Assembly: GCA_026120185.1 (NCBI GenBank)
Contig: JANUWF010002024.1
Location: forward strand, 1,488,001-1,552,000
Source: Voacanga thouarsii
Lineage: Eukaryota > Streptophyta > Magnoliopsida > Gentianales > Apocynaceae
Direction: 5' to 3'
Length of the DNA stretch: 64,000 bases
Part shown: one piece after another, positions 35,890 through 45,424 of the stretch
Layout of the letters: every line of letters starts with the position of its first letter
Numbering within the stretch: the first letter of the stretch is position 1
Notes under the pieces: model-generated
Told to the model about the DNA's origin: nothing
Databases searched by the model: none
The model's input: the letters and a program-made list of their open reading frames with translations, nothing else
Program-made: the position numbers and the translations under genes

Positions 35890-37629
35890 TACCCATTACC
35901 CCAACTTATTTGAAGGCATTGTGAGGGGAAGTTTGAGTTGATGCTCTTCAATCTAACCTTTGCTCTAATGTAATGAAAATGATGTGCAGAAAGGTACTTG
36001 GGGTTTGGATTGTGATTTTTTTTCTTTAGTATAACTTTGTAATAAAAGACAATTGACTTTAATTAAAGACCTAAATATGTACTATACATAGTTTAAATAA
36101 TTACTTTTTTCTATTATGTCTGTTACATAAGAATTGATGATGTCCAGAAAGCTTTTATACATGACACACTGATTGCTAGTAATGCTTTTATTGTTGTGGA
36201 GAGTTTTTGCAGCTTAAATAATGCAAGGCGGGGTATAGGGTATTTGGCAATTGAAATTGGATTTAAGTAAAGCTATGACAGGATGGAATAAGGTTTTCTT
36301 GAACATATATTAGGGTAGGATATGCAAAAAATATTACAGTCCAACACTTTATATGGGTGAGATATGATATGCAAAACATAAAACAAATATCCCAAACTCT
36401 TCTATTTAACTTATTTCCCTCCATCCTTCATAAACATTGGACAAGATTAGAAGAGAGAAATATGGAGAAATAAGAGAGAGAGAGAGAGAGGATGAAGCCC
36501 CGAGTCATTAGTATTTAATAGTTATTTAAAAGTGTTGTACCTATTTCTTTTTTGTTCGAAATGGACCTTTATACTGTTCAAGTAACTTGAATCGAAAACA
36601 TGGTCGAATAATAATTGATTTTATTTAACATAGTTATGCAGCGCTTCCACTTTGCATGTTTAGGAAATCCATAAATACACAATCTAACAGGGTTAAGAGT
36701 TAGACTTAAAATCAAAAAACTGATTGTACATACATCTTTTAGTGTATATACATTCTTAGTTTTAAACACTGTCCTGATTGAACATACATCTTTTGGTTGT
36801 CCTTTTTTTAAATTTTTTTTTCTTATTTTTGGGACTACTCAAATGTCAAAAACTAGTGAGCTTACATGATTGTGATACATGACTCTTGTTTTCATTTGAA
36901 ATGCTATCCATTTGAATTTATGGGTACTTAGAAAGTATGGATACATCAAGGAGAATGAGAGGGTAACTATAGCAAAGGATGATGACGATGAACTATGAAA
37001 AAAAATAGAACTAATCAGTTGTATCATGATACCATCACTTTGCCATTAATGTAATTGTTTCACCTATGTTCTATTTATTAAGCTATAAGTTAGAGAGCTA
37101 GTTATGTCGTTCTTTTTATCCACTACTTTTTGTATTTATCTTTCGAGTATTCTTATTTGCAATCTATGCATTACATGCAAATGGCACCTGGTAGGAAAGG
37201 AATACAAAAAAAGGGTGAAAGGTAGGGTGATGTGAAGGACAATCAAACAACAATTCCAAGGGTCAACCTTTGAATTTACCTCAACAGAAAATCAAAATTC
37301 TCTAAATACTAGCCAGAAAATAGCGGATGATTCCATACTCCACCACCTACGTTGCCTGCTCCTACTAATGGTCACAATAGTAGCAATTGTAGAGAAAAGA
37401 GTCCAGCCAGAGATTCATTTTGAGCAAGTTGAATCATATCAAAGTCATAACAAATTGACTTTATCTGTTTTTTGTTCCATACCAGAGTTTGATATACTTT
37501 TGTTATGGATATTGATGTACTTTCAATATGGATGTATGACTTTTGGTATGAATGTACTTTTAATATTATGTAGTATTGCTTTATTAAATATATATATGGA
37601 TTAAATAGTGATAATATAATTCTACTTGC
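35890..37629. other. CACTA interior, right of the nested LTR, no gene recognised
   Basis: Contains an (AG)n run at 36473-36490 and AT-rich sequence. The plus-strand frame 37368-37604 has no recognisable domain, though its position just inside the subterminal repeats is where transposase genes of autonomous relatives end. I see nothing else supportable. Confidence 0.35.
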
Positions 37630-38355
37630 CAATAGAAAATCTATTGGTACTTACTAACAAAATAATTTTTTGGTACATACCAATCGAAATTTACAGGTGC
37701 TTACTAGCAAATAATCTGTTGGCATTTACCAACACAAATTTATAGGTACTTACCAACAGTAATCTGTAAGTGCTTTCCAATAGATTGTTGTTGGTAAGTA
37801 ACAACAATAATTTGCAGTTGCTTATTTGTTGGTATATACCAACAGAGTGTGCTTACAATACCAATTGAATTGTAGTTGGTAAGCTATCAATAGACATGAT
37901 ATTTTTCGATATTTACCAATTAAGTACCAACTAAATTATTTGTTGGTAATGAATAATATTTACCAACAATACAAATATACCAACTAAGGAGTTGTGGGAA
38001 AATTATCAACAATATTACCAACTAAATAATCAATTGGAAAAATTACCAACAAAATAAACAATTCAAAAATTTCCAATGATTTATCAACTATGTAGTTAGT
38101 TTGTTGGTAACATAAAAAAATTGCCAACAGAAAATACGTAACCTCAAAGAAATCATTACTAACTAAAATATAATGTTACCAATAGTGAAATCTATTGGCA
38201 ATTACCAACAGACTTAAAAAACTCTTATTGGTAACACTTTCCAACAAGCATTTTATCTACGGACCAAATTCTGTTGGTAAATTAGTATTACTAACAAAAA
38301 TGGGACAACTACCAACAGAATTTGACAGTTGGTAATCAGCCTTTTTCTAGTAGTG
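37630..38355. repeat. CACTA right subterminal repeat region
   Basis: Counterpart of the left region, with frequent TACCAACA / TGTTGGTA motifs, ending in the inverted terminal repeat at 38328-38355. Confidence 0.9.
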
Positions 38356-38453
38356 TCTTCCTTAAGTTTTGAAGAATTTTGAGAAAAGGAGGAGGACAAA
38401 GGAGAAGAAGAGGAGGAAGAAAATCTAGAAAAATGGTGGAGAAAAGAAGACAT
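38356..38453 (-). pseudogene. Pararetrovirus polyprotein, N-terminal end
   Basis: The minus-strand ATG at 38453 opens a serine-rich frame (MSSFLHHFSRFSSSSSS) that runs into the CACTA insertion at 38355. It continues on the other side of the CACTA element at 28745. The Ser-rich start before a 30K-type movement domain fits a florendovirus-like polyprotein. Confidence 0.6.
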
Positions 38454-39023
38454 AACTAAAAGTGTAAAAATTACCTAAAAAATAAATATATTAAATAAAC
38501 ACAGAAAATGCAAATATGGGCTTTATACTCCACGTAACTTGGCAATCATTACCTTCAGATTCCATAAGATGGAATAAATTCAAGTTATTAATAACTTATG
38601 ATGTAAAACATGGAGATCTATTTGTGAAGGTAACAGATATGAGTATTAACTAGTAAATAAAGATTAGATCTACACTATCTATAGCCGATCTGAGAGGGAT
38701 CATGCCATTGAGAATAAATTCACGTCTCTTACAAGCTACTAAGTCAACAACAGCCATTACTTAACTCATCGGCCAACAATAGCTCAGTTAGATCACCTAT
38801 AAAGTAGATCTGAAACCAAATCTCTTTCCTTATCACCTCAGATCTGACATAGAGCTTATAGATTTATTCAAAATATACTGAATGATTCACAGATCTATCA
38901 ATATTAGAAACATTTAAACATCATATGTGATTTTCTGATGGTAAGCCATAGTCTTGAACACTACAAGGTGAACTAAGATACCTAATATACTTAGCATTAT
39001 CAAATTCACATGGAATTAATCAG

Positions 39024-39024
<1 letters not shown>
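38454..39024 (-). other. Probable 5' non-coding region of the pararetrovirus
   Basis: No coding frame. On the minus strand, at about 38808-38818, TGGTTTCAGATC resembles the caulimovirid Met-tRNA primer site TGGTATCAGAGC (two mismatches). It lies some 350 bp upstream of the first ATG of the polyprotein. The assignment depends on position only, so it is tentative. Confidence 0.4.

Positions 39025-39100
<76 letters not shown>
39025..39100. repeat. (TG)n microsatellite at the right end of the pararetrovirus
   Basis: 38 TG units, uninterrupted, immediately before the zinc-knuckle exon acceptor. On the plus strand it is in inverse orientation to the CA run at 6970-7022. Long open frames across it are repeat artefacts. 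Confidence 0.97.
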
Positions 39101-39101
<1 letters not shown>

Positions 39102-39126
39102 TTTGTCTTCTTGTTTTATTTGGCAG

Positions 39127-39274
39127 CCTAAGAAGAAGAAAATAAGGTTAAGCAAATGTAGTTGGTGTTTCAAAGATTGGTCACAACAGGGCAACATGCA
39201 AAAAATATAGAGCGTCATTGAACCATAACATAACACCTGGAGTTATGTTAAAAAAAAGTTTGATTAAAGATTAG
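39127..39274 (+). pseudogene. Zinc-knuckle exon of the same degenerate (Mutator-transposase-like) gene
   Basis: After the acceptor TTTGGCAG the frame reads PKKKKIRLSKCSWC. An extra A at about 39172-39174 breaks it, and one base later the frame continues through a perfect CX2CX4HX4C knuckle (CSWC, IGHNRATC) to a stop at 39272-39274. Such a knuckle behind a basic KKK stretch is typical of the C-terminus of MULE transposases and FAR1-related proteins. The frameshift makes it a pseudogene. Sequence after the stop (to about 39600) looks like 3' untranslated DNA. What else: any plant CCHC-knuckle protein. Confidence 0.5.
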
Positions 39275-40225
39275 CTATAATTGTAGTTTAATCTTTTATT
39301 GAATTTGGTGCATGACTTGAATAAGGAAACATACTTTGGGGTAGATGTTTTGATGTATATTTTATGGGAATAGTTCTGTGGGAATTTGAAACCTTGTCTC
39401 TTTTTGCTATGTTACAACTTTGATATATGTTTTTGGGAAAGTGCCTGCAATTGAAGAGCTTGTTTTCCTCAAATTATGGAAAGCATATGTGTGCTCTGGT
39501 GATCATCTTGCTGGAGGAATGTTTTGTTGTGCATTGTTTTGGAATAAACAGTGAATGCTACTAAAGGATAGTGGCCAGTGTGGCTATTCTTAGGCTTTTG
39601 AGATGTGAATATTTAGGCTTTTGAGTTGTGAGTTAGTGAAGTTAATAAACTAATAAGGGATTTCTTTATTTATATCTAAAAGTAGAGGAAATCCCCTTTT
39701 TTTTTTCATTTAAAAAACATTTCTTTTTGTACGCTTTAAGTCTCAAACACAGTTGGACAACATTAAGGAGAAAGCAATCCAGTTTCTTGAGGGAACATTT
39801 GCTCAAGCCAAACCACAGCAAACTACAGATCAAAATAGAAATGACTGTAGAGCAAAACCAATGACAAATTATCTTCTTTTCCAACAAAGGATGAAAACTA
39901 CTATATTAGAAAGCATTCAATTCACATCACTTCCCAAAATTATAACATAAATTATAGTACTCATAAAGACTTTCACACATATTACTCCTCAGGTTACACC
40001 ATCAATACAATGGATGTTCTTGAAACTTAGATATACAACTCCACTAGATGATAAAAGTTACTTTCAATCCACAATCAATAAGTCGAGGGCATTAGTTCCC
40101 CCTGCACAAAAAAAGACATATATGGTAGTGTGAAATTAGCAACATTCTAGAAATTTTAACAACTACTCGCCTGCAATCCAGAATAGCTTAATAGCACATG
40201 CATATGAAGAAATGAGATAGAAATG
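39275..40225. other. Intergenic interval
   Basis: AT-rich. The first few hundred bases could be 3' untranslated sequence of the zinc-knuckle pseudogene. Frames at 39666-39950 overlap on both strands and lack known domains. Confidence 0.4.
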
Positions 40226-40490
40226 GACATACATGTTCATCATCAAGGTGATGTCCTCCTTGAGAAGTATCTTGCCTAAACAATGACAATGTAAACGTTA
40301 GTAAATGAAGCACATGAGGACAAGCTGACTTCAAGTGTAAGAAAATTCACAAAAATGATGAAAAAAAAAAACTAATTCATTTACGCGCCTAATTGCTTTC
40401 TGCTCTTCTTCTTTATGTGGACTTCCTTAGCATTATCTAGAACCAAATTCATATGCTCATCAAAACCCTTAATTAAACAGGCAATGAAGC
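40226..40490 (-). pseudogene. Fragment of a spliceosomal SmE gene, two exon pieces
   Basis: The minus strand at 40385-40480 encodes [20 protein letters not shown] followed by [10 protein letters not shown], the Sm1-to-Sm2 region of small nuclear ribonucleoprotein E (family: IIGFDEYMNLVLDDAEE and KKKSRK-LG). After a putative intron, 40232-40270 continues with KILLKEDITLMMN, the Sm2 strand and C-terminus. SmE belongs to the heptameric ring on U snRNAs. The N-terminal half is missing and residues differ at conserved places, so this is a decayed fragment. Orientation is shared with the other fragments to the right. Confidence 0.75.
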
Positions 40491-43448
40491 TATGAGGTTT
40501 AAATTAGACATTAACTGACAACAGGGGTATGATATGGGAACAAGGAATATAAACTAAATTAGATAATTTGTTATGGAAACATGTTAAAATAAAAATAGTT
40601 TAAAACAAATTTAAACATTCATATTTTATTTTCTTTATCAATATATCAACATAAAAGTTCCTTCTATTCTTTACCATTGCATAAATAATATTTTATTTTT
40701 ATTATTTACTTATCAATGCTTAAAAAAACTAAAATCATATTATGATTAAAAATGCTAAATTATGTCTTTACACACATATAATTCACCTTCAAAATTTTGA
40801 ATAGTGCAATTGTTACCAACAAAGAAATATTAAAATAAACTTATGGATGATTAAGTAAACATATTTTTATCAAATAAATATATTCTTATTTATCATTATA
40901 TGAATCTATAAAGTATTCATTTTCATATACTTTTTCATAACTTATATATAGAAAACATTTACTTATTTTTTTTTCTAAATGATTAAAAAAATATATATAT
41001 ATATATATATATTTTTACTAAAAAAGTAATAATATGAGAAGTTGGTATAAAATTTTAAAAGAGTGAGAGTGTTTGTAGCATACAAAAAAACTTCAAAGAT
41101 GTCAATATAAATAATTTTAAAATAAATTAGTGGTTTTATCATTTAGTCTAAAGTTGAGGGGAGTAAAAAGCAAGAATTGAAATCTTGAGGTACTAAAAGG
41201 TAGATATGTTATTATTTAAGGTACTAAAAAGTAATTTATCCTAATTTAAATGCCGCACTTCATTATATTACCTATGAATAGCCAATATCTAATTCCTTTT
41301 ATTAATCTAGTTGAGAAAATTATTTAAATGTTATGCTTTTAGATACAAGCAATTAATAAAAAATATTTTCATATAATCCATTTGGTCATTATTTTTACAA
41401 GTAGTACTAAGTTAAATAGTGTATTTAGAGCATAATTTATATTTAATAACTTTCAGATAATAAAAATTTACCATGGCATTAAATGCAACTAAATAATATA
41501 CCTTAAAATAAAACTACTAAAATATCCAAGATCTATTGCAAGTAAATTTCTTAGACATTGTTTGCTTGGTACATGCGAAACTAATGTTACATAATATAAA
41601 TTTTAGAAAATTGAATCCACTTAATATGATATATTCTGGATAGATTACATTTTTTTTTTCGAAGATTAAAAAAATATTGAAAGAAAGTAAAATAAAGTAT
41701 TTTTATATTTAAAAATAAAGAATTATACAAATAAAATTTTAAAATTATTTTTAAATATTTATCATATTATTATACAATTTAATTATATATTTTTTAAATG
41801 GTTGCATTATTAAAATCACATAAATAGTGTTCTTATATATTTAAATATAAACTTTATTTTATTTTATTTAATAAATTTATATTTTAATGTTAGTAAAAAT
41901 AAAATTTGATTATTATCAAATTAAAATATTTATAGAAAATTCAACAATTTTTTTCATATAATATACAATCATGATATGACTTTTAAATTAAAAGTTTGTA
42001 ATTATTTTACTTAAATTGTTGAGTCTTTTAAGTTTTTGAAAAAAAGATGTTACAGTTAGAAATATATAAGTTTTTAATAATACTATGTTAGGAGTAGTGT
42101 AAAGAGAGAAAGATAAGTGATGACGAATAAATAGATATAAATAAATATTCCATTTATTCATATTTTTTAAAATTATATTTATTTTTTATTGCTAGGATAT
42201 TGGAAAAAGAATTATAATACCATCTTACAAAAATATTCATTTTCTAATATTCTATATTTAATTTTCCAAATCTCATGAATTAGATTCCTTTGCCAAAACG
42301 TAAATACTGAATCAAATGCTAAAATTTTAAAATAAAAATAAATTACTTTTTTACCTCGCTTTCCTTAACAATCAAATGTAGCCTTAAGGGTTTTTCTTAT
42401 ATTCTAACCTTTTTGAGAAAGATCTTCCTTCTAATTTGGCATAAAAATTTAACAAAGTGTATTTTATTTGGTTACAAAAAACTCTTCATTAATTAAAGGC
42501 GAAAAAGATTTTGTCAAACAAATAATAAAAGAGATTAGGGCTAGAAGTGGATAAGTTTTTTTTTTTTTCCCAAATTAAAATCCAACTTTGATTTAAAATA
42601 ATAATAATTTAAATAAATTTTGTTTCCCGATAAGTGATAACTATCGTATATTAATAACACATCAAATTCTCTTTGTTTGACCCTACATCTATCTTACAAA
42701 TTAATAATTTTTTATTATCTTTAAACAGACTCATCTCAATTAAGTTGTTGTCCAAGTACAATATAAATATTGTATATCCGTGTAAGTGACACTCATATCA
42801 CTTAAATTAATATTAAGTTAGAAACTAGTTGACAGTTCCACGCTATGCATAGAGGTTCTATTTGTTGTGTATAAAAAACGTTTAAACAAATATCTTCACA
42901 TAAGGGTTTTGTTTTTCGTGGAAGGCTTTATATTTTTATATTTTAATCAATTCTTAGTGAAAGGAAGCAAGCAATAGATTGGAGATTTCTCCAATAGTAT
43001 TCTAAGGTCGTATAGAAACTTCCTGCAAACCAAAACAAATACTATTCATCTATGTCAACCAAGTTTCTCAGTCTAGGTCAAAATCATATTTTGCTCGTCA
43101 AACTACCCAATCCAATTTGTACGAAAAAAGGAAAAAAAAAAATTGAAAGTTGAGAACAAGTGTTGGCAAGGAAAGATATTCAAACAAATTCAAATGTCTA
43201 TTAAGACCAATAACAAACCAAACCTCAAGAATATCCCCTATATAATAAAAAGATGTTAAGAAAATTTAAAATCCTAAAGTACCTGTAAGTGTGCCTTCAA
43301 AAATAAATCTGTAGGATGTCAATTTAAAGTTGGAATTGCTATTATAAACCTCAACCTCAAAATTCCAGTTAGAAAATTTAATAGCCAAAGTAAGAAAAAG
43401 AAAATTTTGGAAAACCAATATTGTTACAGCAATAGAAAATATTATTTT
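40491..43448. other. Long AT-rich interval, no gene recognised
   Basis: Nearly 3 kb dominated by A and T, with an (AT)n run near 40990-41012 and poly-T runs (41650, 42560). No open frame of note, no terminal repeats found. Confidence 0.5.
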
Positions 43449-43625
43449 CTAGCTTGCTTCTTCTAGAATTTTTTCTTGTTTGTTTCTTGAAGTGTATGCA
43501 GACATACTTAACCTTTTCCCTTCATAGTTGTCAAGCCCAATGGACGCTAACCTTTTTCCACATGTTGCATTTGATTCATCAATGGCAAGAATTCCATGGC
43601 CAGGAGATGAAATAGATTTGTACCA
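43449..43625 (-). pseudogene. Fragment of a plastid-type fructose-bisphosphate aldolase gene
   Basis: The minus strand encodes SISSPGHGILAIDESNATCG followed by KRLASIGLDN, the very conserved N-terminal block of class I aldolase. 'NATCGKRLASIGL' is the plastid-isoform wording. On either side the frame (43449-43673) leaves the family: upstream residues are hydrophobic and unrelated, and downstream SAYTSRNKQEKILEEAS does not match. Only about 30 codons of the gene remain. Aldolase splits fructose-1,6-bisphosphate in the Calvin cycle and glycolysis; this piece cannot. Confidence 0.8.
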
Positions 43626-44029
43626 GGAAGAAGGGAGGAAAAGAAAATCAACTAGCAATGGTACCAAGTTCAAGCTCTATATGTACTAGCTATAAACAAC
43701 ATTCCTTCTGTAGTCTTCATTATTTCGTTGCAATCAACATAATTGGTACACAGAGGCAAAGGAAAACACAAGAAATTTCTGGCATGCACCAGTTCATGCT
43801 AAACTAACCAGGAAGAAGATTAAGAAAAAAACCAGCAGAGAAGGATAATACATCTTATGACAAAAACTTAAAACTAACAGAACAAAACCCCAAAAATAAG
43901 TAAAAAATGCAAGAGCAACAGTAACAACAACAAAAGCGGTGACCAGGAAAACATGAAGAGAAACATAACAAAAGCATAGTATACTCTAGATCAACATGTA
44001 AATTACTTGAGAATGAATTTATAAAGTTT

Positions 44030-45424
44030 GTAGCTAAACGTTGTTGACAATCTTTCCTTGAGGTTCAATTTGTTTAGTAACAAGTATCTGTCCAAGCATC
44101 TGTCCTGAAAGAAATATCATGAGTTCAAAAAGTGAGACAAAATTAGCACATTTTCATCAGAGAATCCATTAGAAATGTTAACTTCCATGGAGTCGATCAC
44201 ATTGACATATTGTCTTTTTAAAGCATAAACAGGAAAAAAGTACAACTCTCTGATGATTCTGAACTCAAAAAACAACATACTTCATATTCTCTAGGGAGGG
44301 GGATCTGCCAAAGATCTTTCCTATCATTGAACAGTTATTTTCAGTTATGGAAAAGGACTTTCTCATCATTCACCCTATACATCACACATCATAACTATTT
44401 ATGTATCTGAAAATGGTTCTCCCTATTTTAAGGAACAAAATGAAGAGAAGATGGCACAGATATTGAAACAAAGTAAGGCATTGTAATTTAAGATGGTCAG
44501 TCCTGTCATAGGCATTAGTAGCCGAAAAATAATGCATTGTATCACGACTCAAATAACACCTTAAGCAAATGCATGAGACAAACATATTTAGTTCCATCAC
44601 GACCACTACGAATCTCCCAACTTCCAAAATTTTCCTAAAAGAATCATTACGTGGCACAAGTCAAGAATATAAAGATACTGCAAACCAATAAGATATTAAT
44701 CGCAGTTCTGGCCATTGAACACTACCATGGAGAGCTAGAACATGGAGTTTTCTGGTAAGTAGATCTTTAGAACTCTGGCTGAGATGCACAAATATATTGG
44801 CTTTTCTCATTTCACAATGAAAAAGTTAAACGCAATACAACAAAAGCAACTATTAACCATAAAGGTACCAACATGCTTCAACAAATAGAACAAAAATCCA
44901 AATGATGAGAACAAGATGGCTTCCAATATCTACTTTCTCTTCAACCTCTTCAGCCTTGACTATGTGAACTCCACCTTTTAGACCATTTTTAAAGGTTCCT
45001 AAGCCACGTCCACCAGCAAGGATTTGTGATTTTCACCACAATTTGCACGAGAGAAAAATAAGCAAAACTAGTAAGGTTCATAAATAGAGCCAACGAAAGG
45101 TTTTCTAGTATTAGGGACCTAAGAAAAATAAAAGAATTAATCCATTAAAATTTCAAATATAGTAAGATTTTCTACTCTATCATTTTGATAGGGAAAAATA
45201 AACTAAGAAATTAATAAGCTTTTGCTCCCTTATTAAGATACACTTTACTAAATCCAATCCTATAGAATTGTCCATCAATTTCAAAGAATTAAGACCCAAA
45301 ATATTGTTTTAACCTCAATGTGGTTGGGGAAAGCTGGCTTAACAGCCTCTTTAACTTCCTGGACAGAAGAAACAACAACTCCTTTTAGAACGTTGATTTT
45401 GAACTTGCCCATCAACTCAGCTCC
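44030..45424 (-). pseudogene. Fragment of the mitochondrial succinyl-CoA ligase (ADP-forming) beta gene, three exon pieces
   Basis: Minus-strand exon-like blocks occur in gene order: 45314-45424 (GAELMGKFKINVLKGVVV, then FPNHIEV), 44934-45055 ([20 protein letters not shown], then [11 protein letters not shown]) and about 44030-44104 (GQMLGQILVTKQ, then PQGKIVN). These are consecutive parts of the ATP-grasp domain. Splice sites are plausible at each edge (for example TTTCAG|GACAG and GAGAAA|GTAGAT). One extra A just before SQILAGG shifts the frame, and a stop replaces the tyrosine expected after IVN-V. The enzyme makes succinate and ATP in the TCA cycle; both gene ends are missing here. Confidence 0.85.

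Larger units (their letters stand above)
28746..38355 (+). mobile_element. Complete non-autonomous CACTA (En/Spm) transposon with nested solo LTR
   Basis: Left end CACTTCTAGAAAAAGGCTGA, right end (reverse complement) CACTACTAGAAAAAGGCTGA; the terminal inverted repeats match over about 28 bp with one change. The 3-bp target duplication TCT (28743-28745 and 38356-38358) is perfect. Both ends carry dense subterminal repeats of the type TTACCAACAGA in both orientations (about 28760-29410 and 37630-38340), as CACTA transposases require. Length 9610 bp, 7.6 kb without the nested LTR. I found no TNP2-type transposase in it. Strand is nominal. Confidence 0.93.
7030..39024 (-). mobile_element. Endogenous pararetrovirus (Caulimoviridae, florendovirus-like), split into four pieces by later insertions
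   Basis: Minus-strand viral sequence occupies 38356-39024, 28496-28745, 12941-15705 and 7030-11271, about 7.9 kb in total, close to a full caulimovirid genome. In order it shows a movement-protein region, coat-protein region with zinc knuckle, aspartic protease, reverse transcriptase, RNase H, a separate downstream ORF and a non-coding region with a TATA-like site. One polyprotein (MP to RNase H) followed by a second ORF is the florendovirus layout. There is no integrase and no LTR. Stops, frameshifts and substituted catalytic residues throughout show an old inactive copy. Family call from motifs; genus call is inference. Confidence 0.85.

Noticed and set aside
28746..38355. Search for a CACTA transposase
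   Set aside because: No TNP2-like catalytic segment was seen in any frame; the open frames are short and unsupported.
39006..39236. Open frames across the TG repeat on both strands
   Set aside because: They consist of repeated Cys-Val or His-Thr residues caused by the microsatellite.
43449..45424. Treating aldolase and succinyl-CoA ligase pieces as working genes
   Set aside because: Each covers only part of the protein and has stops, a frameshift or unrelated flanks.
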